A DNA stretch of 64,000 nt from UBA6770 sp965660875 (GCA_965660875.1 CBFIBQ010000016.1:9433-73432); one strand, 5' to 3'; positions 1-9,060 are shown, counted from the stretch's first letter. Numbers and translations: made by a program. Notes: generated by a model not told the origin, from the sequence alone.

Positions 1-203
1 TTGTGGTCAAATACAACCGATATGTGTGTCGGTTTTTCTCTGTTCAATAAATCCAACAAGGTATTGGTAAACCCAAAAATTGCCGATGTATTTAATCCTT
101 TTGAGTTTACTCTTGGGTTCTTAATAAAAGCGTAATAAGCTCTAAAGATGAGTGCGTAGGCATCCAGTAGAAATAGTCGTTTGTCTCCGTCTTGATTTGT
201 CAT
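1..203 (-). CDS. polA: DNA polymerase I, N-terminal fragment (partial)
   Basis: Reading leftward from an ATG at 203, the frame stays open to the window edge (67 codons). The peptide starts MTNQDGDKRLFLLDAYALIF and continues with RAYYAFIKNPR and TSAIFGFTNTLLDLL. This is the start of the 5'-nuclease domain of Bacteroidota DNA polymerase I, with the metal-binding Asp in the LLDAYALIFRAYYAF block. The enzyme removes RNA primers and fills gaps in replication and repair. Only about 7% of the usual 900+ residues is present, so the polymerase domain lies outside the window. It is divergent from the glycosyltransferase gene that starts at 298. A near-match to the -7 box (TATTTTCG on the minus strand, 223-230) lies 19 nt upstream. 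Recognition rests on the strongly conserved N-terminus. Confidence 0.9.
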   Translation of the reverse strand, partial: MTNQDGDKRLFLLDAYALIFRAYYAFIKNPRVNSKGLNTSAIFGFTNTLLDLLNREKPTHISVVFDH

Positions 204-297
204 GTCTTTGATTTGTGGGCATCGAAAATACAGAAATTGCCCCAACAACAATTTATACTTACGCTCTTTTAAAATTATAGAATTATTATTGCAGAAC

Positions 298-1017
298 ATG
301 GCTGTTGATTTTAAAACCTTAAGCATCGTTATTCCCGCATACAACGAGGGAAAAACTATCCATTTAATCTTGGATAAGGTTAAAAGCACCCAGCTCATTG
401 GGGGCATCAAAAAAGAAGTCATAATTGTTGACGATTGCTCAACGGACAACACTGCTGAAAAAATCAAAAGCTATAGTTCCAGTAACCCCGACCTAGGCAT
501 CAACTACTTTTTACAAGATAAAAATCGAGGAAAGGGTGCCGCGTTGCATCGGGGTATTAAAGAAGCTAGTGGGGATTATCTCATTATTCAGGATGCCGAT
601 TTAGAGTACGACCCCAATGAGTACAACTTATTGATTCGGCCAGTACTTGATGGTTTTGCAGATGTGGTTTATGGGTCTCGTTTTATGGGGGGTAACCCAC
701 ACCGCATATTGTTCTTTTGGCACAGCTTAGGAAATCAGTTTCTCACCTTCCTATCCAATATGTTCAATAACCTGAACTTAACCGACATGGAAACTTGCTA
801 CAAGCTGTTTAATGCGCAGTTGATTAAAGGTATTGCATTGAAAGAAAACCGCTTTGGGTTTGAACCAGAAGTTACTGCAAAAATTTCGAAAATACCCGGC
901 GTTCGCATCTACGAAGTGGGAATTAGCTATTACGGCCGAACCTATGCGGAAGGAAAAAAAATTAATTGGAAGGATGGTTTTCGAGCGCTTTACTGTATTT
1001 TGAAATACGGTATTTAA
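298..1017 (+). CDS. Family 2 glycosyltransferase, DPM1/polyprenyl-phosphate type
   Basis: A 239-aa GT-A fold glycosyltransferase. The nucleotide-sugar motifs are clear: SIVIPAYNEGKTI near the N-terminus, VDDCSTDNT about 40 residues later, and the metal-binding DADLEYDP. Length and motif spacing match dolichyl-/undecaprenyl-phosphate mannose or glucose synthases, which charge a lipid carrier at the inner membrane. No membrane segments are seen, so it is the short, soluble form. I start it at the ATG at 298; an in-frame extension to 202 would overlap polA and is not family-like. Such enzymes supply lipid-linked sugars to GT-C enzymes, two of which lie at 2.6-5.8 kb, but the link is inference. 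The sugar donor cannot be read from sequence. Confidence 0.8.
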   Translation: MAVDFKTLSIVIPAYNEGKTIHLILDKVKSTQLIGGIKKEVIIVDDCSTDNTAEKIKSYSSSNPDLGINYFLQDKNRGKGAALHRGIKEASGDYLIIQDADLEYDPNEYNLLIRPVLDGFADVVYGSRFMGGNPHRILFFWHSLGNQFLTFLSNMFNNLNLTDMETCYKLFNAQLIKGIALKENRFGFEPEVTAKISKIPGVRIYEVGISYYGRTYAEGKKINWKDGFRALYCILKYGI

Positions 1018-1067
1018 CCTATACAAATACCTCAACAGCACTATATTCCTCAATCAATATTTACTCT

Positions 1068-1075
1068 TATATTTG
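1068..1075 (+). promoter_or_regulatory. Bacteroidota -7 box upstream of PKD lipoprotein
   Basis: TATATTTG matches the Bacteroidota/Flavobacterium -7 consensus TAnnTTTG and ends 27 nt before the ATG at 1103. I find no convincing -33 TTG at the usual spacing, so this rests on the -7 box and its position. Confidence 0.4.
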
Positions 1076-1102
1076 GGACTTAAATTTTAAAATTTTTATA
1101 CC

Positions 1103-1891
1103 ATGAGAAAAGTATTAATGGGGTTGGCAGTATCCTCAATGATTTTAACTGCCTGTAATCCAGAACCAGAAGTTAGTATGACGGTTCCTGCTACAGCTAA
1201 TGTAGGAGAAAACGTAGCAATGACTAACGGTTCTGATGCTAAGAAAACTTACAATGTGAACTGGAGTTTTGGTGACGGCGGAACAGCTTCAACTTGGGAT
1301 GCAAACCACGTATACGATGAGGCGGGTACTTATACTGTAACCATGACTGCTACAAACAAGAAAGGTAATATGGCTACAAGTGCTACACAAGTTATCACTG
1401 TATCTGATGGTGGCGAAAGTGCACTAGAAGACAAAATGATTGCCGATCAGGTAGCTACCGATGAATGGTGGACCAAAGCTGAAGGTTCTTGGAAGTTTGC
1501 CTCTGGTAGTGTAAACTATGTAGCTTGTATTAATACAGGAAACTCTTCTAGCTTTCCAAGTAATGCGGCTTTAGCTTCTAAGATAATGTTCACTATCAAT
1601 GGAAATGGCAACGCTGATACATACATGATGAACCAGTATGGACAAAAAATGGACTGGGGCTTCAATTATGTTGACGATACCCACGTTGATGTATGGGGTT
1701 TTGATATGCCTTACACTGCAACAACTGGTAGTAACCGTCATGCCTCTATTGGTATGCCTTCAGGTATCTATACCTACACGAATACAGGTACGTCAATGAC
1801 TTTGACCAGAATTACTTATTCTGAAGACGATGATGGTACAAAGTATTGTGAAGATAAAACTACTTTCACTTATACACTAACTAAGCAATAA
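1103..1891 (+). CDS. PKD-domain lipoprotein
   Basis: A 262-aa exported protein. Residues 1-18 form a short lipoprotein signal with lipobox LTAC (Cys18), followed by NPEPEV. One PKD domain spans about residues 25-100, with the hallmark WSFGDGG and the closing strand YDEAGTYTVTMTATN. The remaining 160 residues are rich in Gly, Thr and aromatic residues and look like a beta-sandwich that I do not recognise. PKD modules usually mediate carbohydrate or protein contacts on the outer surface. The Asn at +2 after the Cys does not settle whether it faces the periplasm or the cell surface. It is monocistronic: a -7 box lies upstream and a strong hairpin terminator follows 19 nt after the stop. Confidence 0.75.
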   Translation: MRKVLMGLAVSSMILTACNPEPEVSMTVPATANVGENVAMTNGSDAKKTYNVNWSFGDGGTASTWDANHVYDEAGTYTVTMTATNKKGNMATSATQVITVSDGGESALEDKMIADQVATDEWWTKAEGSWKFASGSVNYVACINTGNSSSFPSNAALASKIMFTINGNGNADTYMMNQYGQKMDWGFNYVDDTHVDVWGFDMPYTATTGSNRHASIGMPSGIYTYTNTGTSMTLTRITYSEDDDGTKYCEDKTTFTYTLTKQ

Positions 1892-1910
1892 GCACAAGTT
1901 TATTAAATAA

Positions 1911-1944
1911 AAAAAGCCTTCTTGAGTTTTCAAGAAGGCTTTTT
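1911..1944. terminator. Bidirectional intrinsic terminator
   Basis: A perfect inverted repeat with 14-bp arms: AAAAAGCCTTCTTG (1911-1924), six-base loop AGTTTT, and CAAGAAGGCTTTTT (1931-1944). The T-run continues to 1947. The A-run on the 5' side gives a U-tract on the other strand, so it can end both the rightward lipoprotein transcript and the leftward pbp1A-scoB operon. Confidence 0.85.
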
Positions 1945-1963
1945 TTTGTGCTATTTTTTAGTC

Positions 1964-2623
1964 CTAAAACTGCATTTCTGGAACTTCTCCCTCAACAATC
2001 AGTTTACCCTCAGTTGCTGTTTGAATCTCTTCAACACTTACTCCCGGTGCGCGTTCAAGAAGCTTAAACCCACCTTCTGGCACAATTTCAAGGACGGCTA
2101 GGTTGGTAACTACCTTTTTTACGCAACCCACTCCTGTTAAGGGTAGCGAACACTCTTTTAACAGCTTTGACTCGCCTTTTTTATTGGTGTGCATCATTGC
2201 TACAATAATATTCTCTGCAGAAGCTACTAAATCCATAGCGCCACCCATTCCCTTTACCATCCGGCCTGGTATTTTCCAATTGGCAATGTCTCCATTTTCA
2301 GCAACCTCCATAGCTCCCAATATGGTTAAATGTACGTGCTGTCCTCTAATCATAGCAAATGAAGTAGCAGAATCAAAAATTACCGCTCCTTTTTCTAGAG
2401 TTACAGTCTGTTTTCCAGCATTAATTAAGTCTGCATCTTCTTCCCCGTCAATAGGAAAGGGTCCCATTCCCAAAAGGCCGTTTTCACTCTGAAACTCTAC
2501 TTCTATACCCTCGGGGATGTAGTTAGCCACTAGGGTTGGAATACCTATGCCTAAGTTTACATATTGTTTGTCTTGTACCTCGCGCGCAATTCTTTGCGCA
2601 ATCTGTTCTTTTCCTAAACTCAT
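1964..2623 (-). CDS. scoB: 3-oxoacid CoA-transferase, subunit B
   Basis: A 219-aa beta subunit of succinyl-CoA:3-ketoacid CoA-transferase (or a relative such as acetate/butyrate CoA-transferase). The family signature is visible: VNLGIGIPTLVANYIP (about residues 22-37), then SENGLLGMGPFP, whose Glu47 is the catalytic residue that forms the acyl-CoA thioester intermediate. It moves CoA from succinyl-CoA to acetoacetate, feeding ketone bodies or leucine breakdown products into acetyl-CoA. Length is normal. It is the last gene of the leftward operon, 24 nt after a GT-C-like gene and about 3.1 kb away from its partner scoA. A textbook Shine-Dalgarno precedes its ATG, which is rare in this phylum. 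Confidence 0.88.
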   Translation of the reverse strand: MSLGKEQIAQRIAREVQDKQYVNLGIGIPTLVANYIPEGIEVEFQSENGLLGMGPFPIDGEEDADLINAGKQTVTLEKGAVIFDSATSFAMIRGQHVHLTILGAMEVAENGDIANWKIPGRMVKGMGGAMDLVASAENIIVAMMHTNKKGESKLLKECSLPLTGVGCVKKVVTNLAVLEIVPEGGFKLLERAPGVSVEEIQTATEGKLIVEGEVPEMQF

Positions 2624-2630
2624 TTTTTTA

Positions 2631-2637
2631 CCTCCTT
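2631..2637 (-). promoter_or_regulatory. Unusually strong Shine-Dalgarno for scoB
   Basis: On the minus strand AAGGAGG lies 7 nt upstream of the scoB ATG at 2623, a full complement to the 16S anti-SD. Bacteroidota genes rarely carry this and I noticed none like it at neighbouring starts. It may let scoB be translated independently of the two membrane-protein genes upstream. Confidence 0.7.
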
Positions 2638-2647
2638 AACTTGGATA

Positions 2648-4177
2648 CTAATTTAATTCGAATAAATGAATATTACCATAACTCGCCAACGTGTCTTGAC
2701 AATATAGTTTTTTGTTTTTCTCTAAGCCAAAACCTTCACTGTGCACCAACAAATATTTGATACCCATTTTTTTAGCTTTATTAATATAGGCGCTATCAAC
2801 CTTATGTTGATACAAATTGGTTAGCCCTTTTCTGTTCATAAAATACAAACTGACATTTGGAGAGGGATCGAAAACACTTAAAACCGGTGTGGATTTATCT
2901 ACCCCGTTCTTTGTTAACCACGCATCAACATCAATTAACGTCCTGTCTGTTTTATTGTAATAATTCCACGTGTTAGTTCGGTTTTCAACGATGCGCTGAG
3001 TAGCCGAAACATTTTGCGCTATAAATGGCAGTACAATTGCTAAGGTGAGCAGCTTAACATAAGCCGCTGGCTTTGTTTGCAAAAAGGCGCTTACAACAAA
3101 GGAAATGCATAAAGGAACCATACCGTATAGGCTAATGATATAGTAGTCGTGGTTTTTGAAACGTTCGTAAAAAAGCAATACAAACAGTACCGTAATTAAG
3201 GCAAAAACCACCACGGGCAAGGTCTCTTTTATTAGCTTCTTTGACCACAGTATGGCAGCTGCAAAAAATGGAACAGTTAACAGCCAATGCGACTTATACG
3301 CAAAAAGCTCATAATACCATAATTCCATAAATGATGCTTGCACGCCGGCAATTTGCTCAGCGGTTAACGACCAATACGGCACAGTTCCCAATAAAAAATA
3401 AACGTTGTTTGTTTGGCTGTTGTACCATGCAGCATATTGAACCCAAAAGAAGGTGGCTACAAATGGGAACGACCAAGGAATTAAGGATTTTACCGTTTCA
3501 ACCCAGTTGCTTCTATTGATGGTCAGAAGGGTGATGCTTAATAATGACAACAACAAAATAGCTGCAGAAACCTTGGTTAATATGGCTAAGGTAAATACTA
3601 AAATAGCGAGCGTTTTGTGCGTGTTTCGACCATACCTTCGCCATTGTTCAAATAAATACAACCCTACAAAAGAAAGCGCCAAAGCAACGGTATCTGGCAA
3701 AAAACCAACTCCGTAATAAACCAATATAGGTGGAGTAAAACAAAAAACAGTGAACGCAAGTGAAAAGGCGGTGCTGGTCGTCTTAATGTAAAACCATTGA
3801 AACAAAAAATAAAAGCCAATAAACAATAGGCCCCACCACCACCAACGAAAAAACGAATTAGAAAACCCAGCTACTTGATAGGTTTTTCCGACTAAAAAAT
3901 ACCATATCGGAAACTCTCCAACGGCTTGACCTGAACCCTCAAACATATTATGCATTTCGGGCTTTAAAAAGGGTAGGTCGTATTGCGCATAGTTTTGAGC
4001 TATTGACGCGCCATCGCATTTTCTCCAGAGGTGCGTGCCCTCCGGAAACCGATCCATGTTTTCAAAGTACCCGTACGAGGCACTCTGCCAAACAAAAATG
4101 ACAAGAAACAACACATCTCGGATGACACGGTGTGGTTTATCAAATTCGAGCACCCGAGTTATAAATGCATTTATCAT
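2648..4177 (-). CDS. Polytopic GT-C (family 39-like) membrane protein
   Basis: A 509-aa inner-membrane protein with about 11 hydrophobic segments. It opens with a helix (VLFLVIFVWQSASYGYF), then an acidic/aromatic first loop (GTHLWRKCDGASIAQNY), followed by alternating helices and a soluble tail after about residue 400. This layout fits GT-C lipid-dependent glycosyltransferases of the PMT/ArnT type, where acidic residues in the first large periplasmic loop are catalytic; here Asp and Glu occur there but not the canonical DE pair. The tail has repeated aromatic stretches and no known domain. The start overlaps the upstream GT-C gene by 4 nt (translational coupling). The target (glycan, lipid or protein) is unknown. 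Confidence 0.65.
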   Translation of the reverse strand: MINAFITRVLEFDKPHRVIRDVLFLVIFVWQSASYGYFENMDRFPEGTHLWRKCDGASIAQNYAQYDLPFLKPEMHNMFEGSGQAVGEFPIWYFLVGKTYQVAGFSNSFFRWWWWGLLFIGFYFLFQWFYIKTTSTAFSLAFTVFCFTPPILVYYGVGFLPDTVALALSFVGLYLFEQWRRYGRNTHKTLAILVFTLAILTKVSAAILLLSLLSITLLTINRSNWVETVKSLIPWSFPFVATFFWVQYAAWYNSQTNNVYFLLGTVPYWSLTAEQIAGVQASFMELWYYELFAYKSHWLLTVPFFAAAILWSKKLIKETLPVVVFALITVLFVLLFYERFKNHDYYIISLYGMVPLCISFVVSAFLQTKPAAYVKLLTLAIVLPFIAQNVSATQRIVENRTNTWNYYNKTDRTLIDVDAWLTKNGVDKSTPVLSVFDPSPNVSLYFMNRKGLTNLYQHKVDSAYINKAKKMGIKYLLVHSEGFGLEKNKKLYCQDTLASYGNIHLFELN

Positions 4178-5772
4178 AACCCCGACTTCTTTTGTTGGAA
4201 TATACGTGTATCAAACTCAAAAACACGAAACACGTCAAAGGACTCCAGTAAGGTAATAGGCACTTTTTTATCTTGAACAAAAATGTATGTAGTATTTTTT
4301 TCAAAAACTACATTTTTCATGTTTTTTGACCCTTTACGCAACACCATAACCCCTTTATCAGCTATGGCCCCATCATAAAACCCGTGCAGCCCATCAAAAG
4401 ACGGCTTCTCGTTCATAATTTTAAAAAAAAGAAAATAAATTGCCTTGCTCTTTACCCCTGACATCAATGCGTAATTGTAGCTTTCTGCCCAACCAAAAAA
4501 ATCCAAAACTAGGGGTGTGTTTGGTGTTAAATAACGATTCGTTTTATCCAACAACACCTCAACTTTATTATCTACAAGCCTTGGAACGGGTTTCATAAAC
4601 TCTTGGGTTTCATACCTATTCTCCGACAAGGCCGTTCTTAAAAAATCATTTGGAATTAAATGCTCAACGTAAGGCGTAGCTTTGATAAAAAAAGAATTGA
4701 ACAATAATGGAAACATTAGGGATACACCAATTAATCCAGCTACAGTAGATTTAGAAAACTCCTTGCATACAGAGCCTATTATCGGTACTAACAACAGTAA
4801 TAAACTGATTGAAAAGCGTTGCTTTAAAAGAAGCGTACCCTCAAAAGCTTTAAAAATATATACCCCCAACACTATAAAAAAGGGAACGGCCCAAATCAAC
4901 GTGTTTTTACTGATTTTTTCTTTAATGGCTTTGTAAAAAAACATCCCAAAGAGAGGAACTGCCAGCCCAAAGGGAAGCAACAATGCCAATGACTGTGGAA
5001 AGAAAACAAGGCGCTTTAGTTGAGTTAGAGAAGATAGTTCTTCATTTACACCAGCTCTTACTGTGTTAAAATAGGTGGCATAGTCCACGGAATACAGAAT
5101 GTTTCCGTGCTGTATATAGTTTCCTACCATCCATAAGAGCGGGAATATCATTGCAGTAGACCAAAAAACAGGCAATAACTTCCATTTTCTATAAAGAAAA
5201 ATCACCAAAGAAAACACAGCTATCAACAGCCACGCTTCGTAGCGCATTCCAGCGGCAATAGTTATCATTAAACCCGAGAATAGTAACGGTATAACAGGTT
5301 TGGTGCTTTTTTCTGAGAGACTCTCTGCTAAAAGCCACATAGACATTGCCGCAAAAAATGCATAAGGAACACCAGCCAAAGGTTGTAGGCTGTTTCTGAA
5401 TACAAGTGGGCTAAAAACGAAAAAAACAGAACATAACACCGCCACTTTAGAATTGAATACCAGTTGAGTAAACCTATAAATTGGAAATGCAGTTAACGCT
5501 CCAAATAATGCAGTTAAATACATTGGCCCCAGCACACGGTCTTCGAAAATAACAATGGCAAAAGCAGTAAAATAAAAATGAAAGGGCGCCCATACGCCCT
5601 CATAAAACCACTTAGGGTCACTTATCCACTGTTCGGCAATAAAAATTCTCGATACTGCATCGGCATCAACAATATCTGCCGACCCAATACAAAATAAACG
5701 CGCAATGAACGCAGCTAAAACAATAAGCCACGGTGCGGTAAGTTGCAGTTTCGTGGCCAGAGCCTTATCCAT
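4174..5772 (-). CDS. Polytopic GT-C (family 39-like) membrane protein
   Basis: A 532-aa multi-pass protein starting MDKALATKLQLTAPWLIVLA. The first periplasmic loop contains IVDADAVSRIFIAEQWI, an acidic motif resembling the catalytic loop of PMT/ArnT-family enzymes. Helices follow to about residue 370, then a soluble C-terminal region of about 160 residues. It is probably a polyprenyl-phosphate-sugar-dependent glycosyltransferase acting outside the inner membrane. The start codon overlaps the scoA stop by 8 nt and its end overlaps the next GT-C gene by 4 nt, so the two GT-C genes are embedded in a metabolic operon. They resemble each other in layout but not closely in sequence. The substrate is unknown. 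Confidence 0.65.
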   Translation of the reverse strand: MDKALATKLQLTAPWLIVLAAFIARLFCIGSADIVDADAVSRIFIAEQWISDPKWFYEGVWAPFHFYFTAFAIVIFEDRVLGPMYLTALFGALTAFPIYRFTQLVFNSKVAVLCSVFFVFSPLVFRNSLQPLAGVPYAFFAAMSMWLLAESLSEKSTKPVIPLLFSGLMITIAAGMRYEAWLLIAVFSLVIFLYRKWKLLPVFWSTAMIFPLLWMVGNYIQHGNILYSVDYATYFNTVRAGVNEELSSLTQLKRLVFFPQSLALLLPFGLAVPLFGMFFYKAIKEKISKNTLIWAVPFFIVLGVYIFKAFEGTLLLKQRFSISLLLLLVPIIGSVCKEFSKSTVAGLIGVSLMFPLLFNSFFIKATPYVEHLIPNDFLRTALSENRYETQEFMKPVPRLVDNKVEVLLDKTNRYLTPNTPLVLDFFGWAESYNYALMSGVKSKAIYFLFFKIMNEKPSFDGLHGFYDGAIADKGVMVLRKGSKNMKNVVFEKNTTYIFVQDKKVPITLLESFDVFRVFEFDTRIFQQKKSGL

Positions 5773-6469
5773 TCTGACGCACCGTGCGTTGCTCTATCCT
5801 TTTTTCGTAATTAGTTCCTTCAAATATGCGTTGAACGAATATTCCAGGAGTGTGGATGTGGTTTGGGTCAAGCTCTCCTACTGGAACCAACTCCTCTACC
5901 TCCGCAACAGTAATCTTTCCCGCCATAGCCATTAGCGGATTAAAGTTTCTTGCCGTTGCTTTGTAAATTAAGTTTCCTGCTGTATCCCCTTTCCAGGCTT
6001 TTACAAAGGAAAAATCTGCAGTTAACGCCGATTCTAAAATGTGTGGTTTTCCATTAAACTCCCTTACCTCTTTGCCTTCACCAACCTCAGTGCCATAGCC
6101 AGCTGGTGTAAAAAATGCAGGCACACCTGCTCCACCTGCTCGACAGCGCTCGGCCAAAGATCCTTGAGGAATTAAGTCCACCTCTAGCTCACCGCTTAAC
6201 ATTTGACGCTCAAACTCATCGTTTTCACCCACATAGGATGAAATCATTTTTTTAATTTGATGGTTTTGAAGCAATAGTCCTAGGCCAAAATCATCAACCC
6301 CGGCATTATTAGAAATACAAGTTACTCCTTTCACTCTTCTTTTCACCAGCTCGTTGATTGCATTTTCTGGTATGCCACAGAGCCCAAAACCGCCCAACAT
6401 GAACGTCATGTTATCTTCCACTCCTTCTAACGCAGCTTGCACATTAGCCACAACTTTATTCATTGCCAT
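5765..6469 (-). CDS. scoA: 3-oxoacid CoA-transferase, subunit A
   Basis: A 234-aa alpha subunit. The conserved block MLGGFGLCGIPENAI (about residues 25-39) is the CoA-transferase family I signature, and later GSLAERCRAGGAGVPAFFTPAGYGT matches the family's second conserved segment. With ScoB it forms the heterodimer or tetramer that transfers CoA from succinyl-CoA to 3-oxoacids. I place the start at the ATG at 6469 (MAMNKVV) or at 6463 (MNKVV). The open frame extends to 6601 but would overlap the end of pbp1A and add a non-family N-terminus. It follows pbp1A after 67 nt and overlaps the next gene by 8 nt. Its partner scoB lies two genes downstream instead of adjacent. Confidence 0.88.
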   Translation of the reverse strand: MAMNKVVANVQAALEGVEDNMTFMLGGFGLCGIPENAINELVKRRVKGVTCISNNAGVDDFGLGLLLQNHQIKKMISSYVGENDEFERQMLSGELEVDLIPQGSLAERCRAGGAGVPAFFTPAGYGTEVGEGKEVREFNGKPHILESALTADFSFVKAWKGDTAGNLIYKATARNFNPLMAMAGKITVAEVEELVPVGELDPNHIHTPGIFVQRIFEGTNYEKRIEQRTVRQNG

Positions 6470-6536
6470 AGTAACTGAATTTTTGCTTCTCAAAGGTAAG
6501 CATTGAAATAAATAGTCGGCAGGTATTTTCTGTAGA

Positions 6537-8885
6537 TTAATTCCAGTCGGTAGGTGTGCCTCTATCGTACATATTTCCACCGGATTGGTTTTGCTCATCA
6601 CAATCTATGTTCACATCTAATGGCTCTAGCGGCTTTTCGAAATCCCCTTTACTTACCTCAATAGATGCATCGTCGTACACTTTATTCATGTAATAACCCC
6701 AAATGGGCAATGCCATATTTGTTCCCGATCCTTTAGATAAATTACTGAATCGCACTGCCCTATCCTCTGCACCAACCCAAACCCCAGTAACCAAATCTGG
6801 CGTTATTCCTATAAACCAACCATCCGATTGGTTTTGTGTGGTTCCCGTCTTTCCAGCAATAGGGATTTCCATAGGTATTCCGCTGTAGGGCCGTATTTCC
6901 TTACTGAACCTCAATCGAATTGCTGTTCCTCCAGAGTTTTTGGCTAAATCTTTATTGTAGTTGTAGGAAGTAACTCCCTTCATCAGCTCCAACATTAAAT
7001 AAGCATCTCGCTCACTCATCACGGAGTTTGTTTTTCTTTGAGTTAGGTTATTGTAAATTTCGTTTCCGTTTTTTCCCATTATTCTGGTGAGAAATACCGG
7101 CTCTAAATACTGACCTTTATTTGCCAGAGACGCATATGCTCCAACCATTTCTGAAAGAGAAACATCGGCAACACCTAAGCACAACGACGGCACGGGGTCC
7201 ATTTCTCCTTTAATTCCTGCTTTTCTTACAAAATTTACCACCGCTTGTGGGCTTACTTGCTTCATAACATAAGCCGTAATGGTATTCATTGAGTTTGCCA
7301 ATCCGTATTTAAGCGTTACGTTATACCCGTAATCTCTGCCAGGGTTATGAGGCGTCCAATTTTTTAATAAACCGTATTGCCCTTTTTCGAAAGTATAAGG
7401 AACATTCGGTATTTCATCGCATGGGGAAAGGCCTTTATCTGTAATCGCTAAAGCATAAACAAAGGGTTTTATCGTCGAGCCAATCTGTCTCCTTCCCTGA
7501 TACACGTGGTCGTATGAAAAGTATTTGTAATTAATACCTCCAACCCATGCTTTTATGTATCCATTGTGCGGGTTCACGGACATTAAACCTGCCTGTAAAA
7601 AGCTTTTATGATAGCGCAACTTTTCTTTGGGAGAAAGAACGGTATCAATTTCTCCGGACCAAGAAAACACCTTGGTAGGAACGGGTGTATTAAAAACAAT
7701 TTCTATAGAGTCTGCAGACATTCCCTCACTTCTCAGTTCTCGGTATAGGTCTGTTCGCTTTATTGCACCGTTCATTAATCGCTCAATGGTTTTATCGCTA
7801 ATACGGTTTGCAAACGGTGGGTTCTTTTTTCGCTTAATATGCGCCCAAAAATCTTTCTGTAACTCCGCTTTCATGTGTTGCTTCACTCCATACTCGGCGT
7901 ATGCTTGTAGTCTCGAGTCAATTGTGGTATACACTCTTAAACCATCGCGATAAATGTTGTAGGGCTCTCCGTTGGGCTTGGATAGCTTATAGTTTCCATC
8001 CTTATCTTTTGCCGAGGTCAACTTATGCAAGTATGCCCTTAGCGCTTCTCTAAAATAGGGCGCGCTGCCGTCCTTATGATCTACTTTCTGAAAGTCTAAC
8101 TTCAATGGTTGCTCTCTTAATGAGTCGCAAACCTCTTGAGTGATCACTTCATTTCTCAACATCTGACCCAAGACCACATTTCTACGTTTTGTGCTCAACT
8201 CTAGCCTTCTGTTTGGGTTAAACAGCGACGGGTTTTTAGCCATTCCTACAAGAACAGCTGCCTCATTCATACTTAGACTATCAGGAGTTGTATTGAAGTA
8301 AACTTGAGCCGCCGACTTCAGTCCAACAGCATTATTCACAAAATCAAAGCGATTGAGGTACATGGTAAGAATTTCATTCTTTGTGTATTGGCGCTCTAGC
8401 CTTACCGCTATAATCCACTCTTGCAACTTTTGTTTTATCCGCTCAATTTTAGTTCTTGGCCGTTCACTAAAGAGCATTTTTGCCAACTGTTGCGTTATGG
8501 TACTCGCCCCACCCTTGGTTCCTGCAAAGGCTACCGCTCTTAATAACCCCCTTGCATCAATTCCACTGTGTTCGTAAAAACGCTCGTCTTCTGTAGATAC
8601 TAATGCGTTTATAACGTGCGGAGAAATCTCTTCAAACTCCATTTGACTTCGGTTCTCACTGAAGTACTTTCCAAGTAATTTTCCGTCTGCGGTATAGATT
8701 TCGGTTGCTAGGCTGTTTTTTGGATTTTCTAACTGCTCAAATGAAGGCAATTCCCCAAAAACCCCTAGGGAAACGAGATACATTAACAGAGTAAATAAAA
8801 CTATTGGAGAAAATAAAATAAGCCAAAGCCAAAGCAGTAGTTTACCTCGTGTAAGCTTTTTCTTTTTTGGAGCTTTCTCTTTCAT
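6537..8885 (-). CDS. Penicillin-binding protein 1A, bifunctional
   Basis: A 782-aa class A PBP that polymerises and cross-links peptidoglycan. A basic cytoplasmic N-terminus (KEKAPKKKKLTRGK) precedes one membrane anchor (about 15-40). The GT51 transglycosylase domain follows, with TEDERFYEHSGID (catalytic Glu99) and GGASTITQQLAK (125-136). The transpeptidase domain carries all three active-site motifs: STIK (Ser470, Lys473), SMN (531-533) and KTGTT (678-682). The C-terminus is short, without the long glycine-rich tails of some homologues. It is the first gene of the leftward operon leading into scoA. A minus-strand TAATTTTG box at 8894-8901 is only 8 nt from the ATG, so the leader would be almost absent if it is used. 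Confidence 0.92.
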   Translation of the reverse strand: MKEKAPKKKKLTRGKLLLWLWLILFSPIVLFTLLMYLVSLGVFGELPSFEQLENPKNSLATEIYTADGKLLGKYFSENRSQMEFEEISPHVINALVSTEDERFYEHSGIDARGLLRAVAFAGTKGGASTITQQLAKMLFSERPRTKIERIKQKLQEWIIAVRLERQYTKNEILTMYLNRFDFVNNAVGLKSAAQVYFNTTPDSLSMNEAAVLVGMAKNPSLFNPNRRLELSTKRRNVVLGQMLRNEVITQEVCDSLREQPLKLDFQKVDHKDGSAPYFREALRAYLHKLTSAKDKDGNYKLSKPNGEPYNIYRDGLRVYTTIDSRLQAYAEYGVKQHMKAELQKDFWAHIKRKKNPPFANRISDKTIERLMNGAIKRTDLYRELRSEGMSADSIEIVFNTPVPTKVFSWSGEIDTVLSPKEKLRYHKSFLQAGLMSVNPHNGYIKAWVGGINYKYFSYDHVYQGRRQIGSTIKPFVYALAITDKGLSPCDEIPNVPYTFEKGQYGLLKNWTPHNPGRDYGYNVTLKYGLANSMNTITAYVMKQVSPQAVVNFVRKAGIKGEMDPVPSLCLGVADVSLSEMVGAYASLANKGQYLEPVFLTRIMGKNGNEIYNNLTQRKTNSVMSERDAYLMLELMKGVTSYNYNKDLAKNSGGTAIRLRFSKEIRPYSGIPMEIPIAGKTGTTQNQSDGWFIGITPDLVTGVWVGAEDRAVRFSNLSKGSGTNMALPIWGYYMNKVYDDASIEVSKGDFEKPLEPLDVNIDCDEQNQSGGNMYDRGTPTDWN

Positions 8886-9036
8886 TTCGAGAACAAAATT
8901 AGGCGATTAAATAATGATGGTGGTGCACGAAAGAAAACCTTTTAACGATTGTAATGTCGATAATGCACCCTACCACTGGAAAAAACAAAGTAACGGTTCA
9001 GTATACCTTATTACAAACCTTTGATTTTTTGCATGG

Positions 9037-9044
9037 TATATTTG
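9037..9044 (+). promoter_or_regulatory. -7 box for T9SS cargo gene
   Basis: TATATTTG fits TAnnTTTG and ends 16 nt before the ATG at 9061. The nearest upstream TTTG (9020-9023) is closer than normal for a -33 element, so only the -7 box is claimed. Confidence 0.45.
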
Positions 9045-9060
9045 AACGCTAATATAGATT

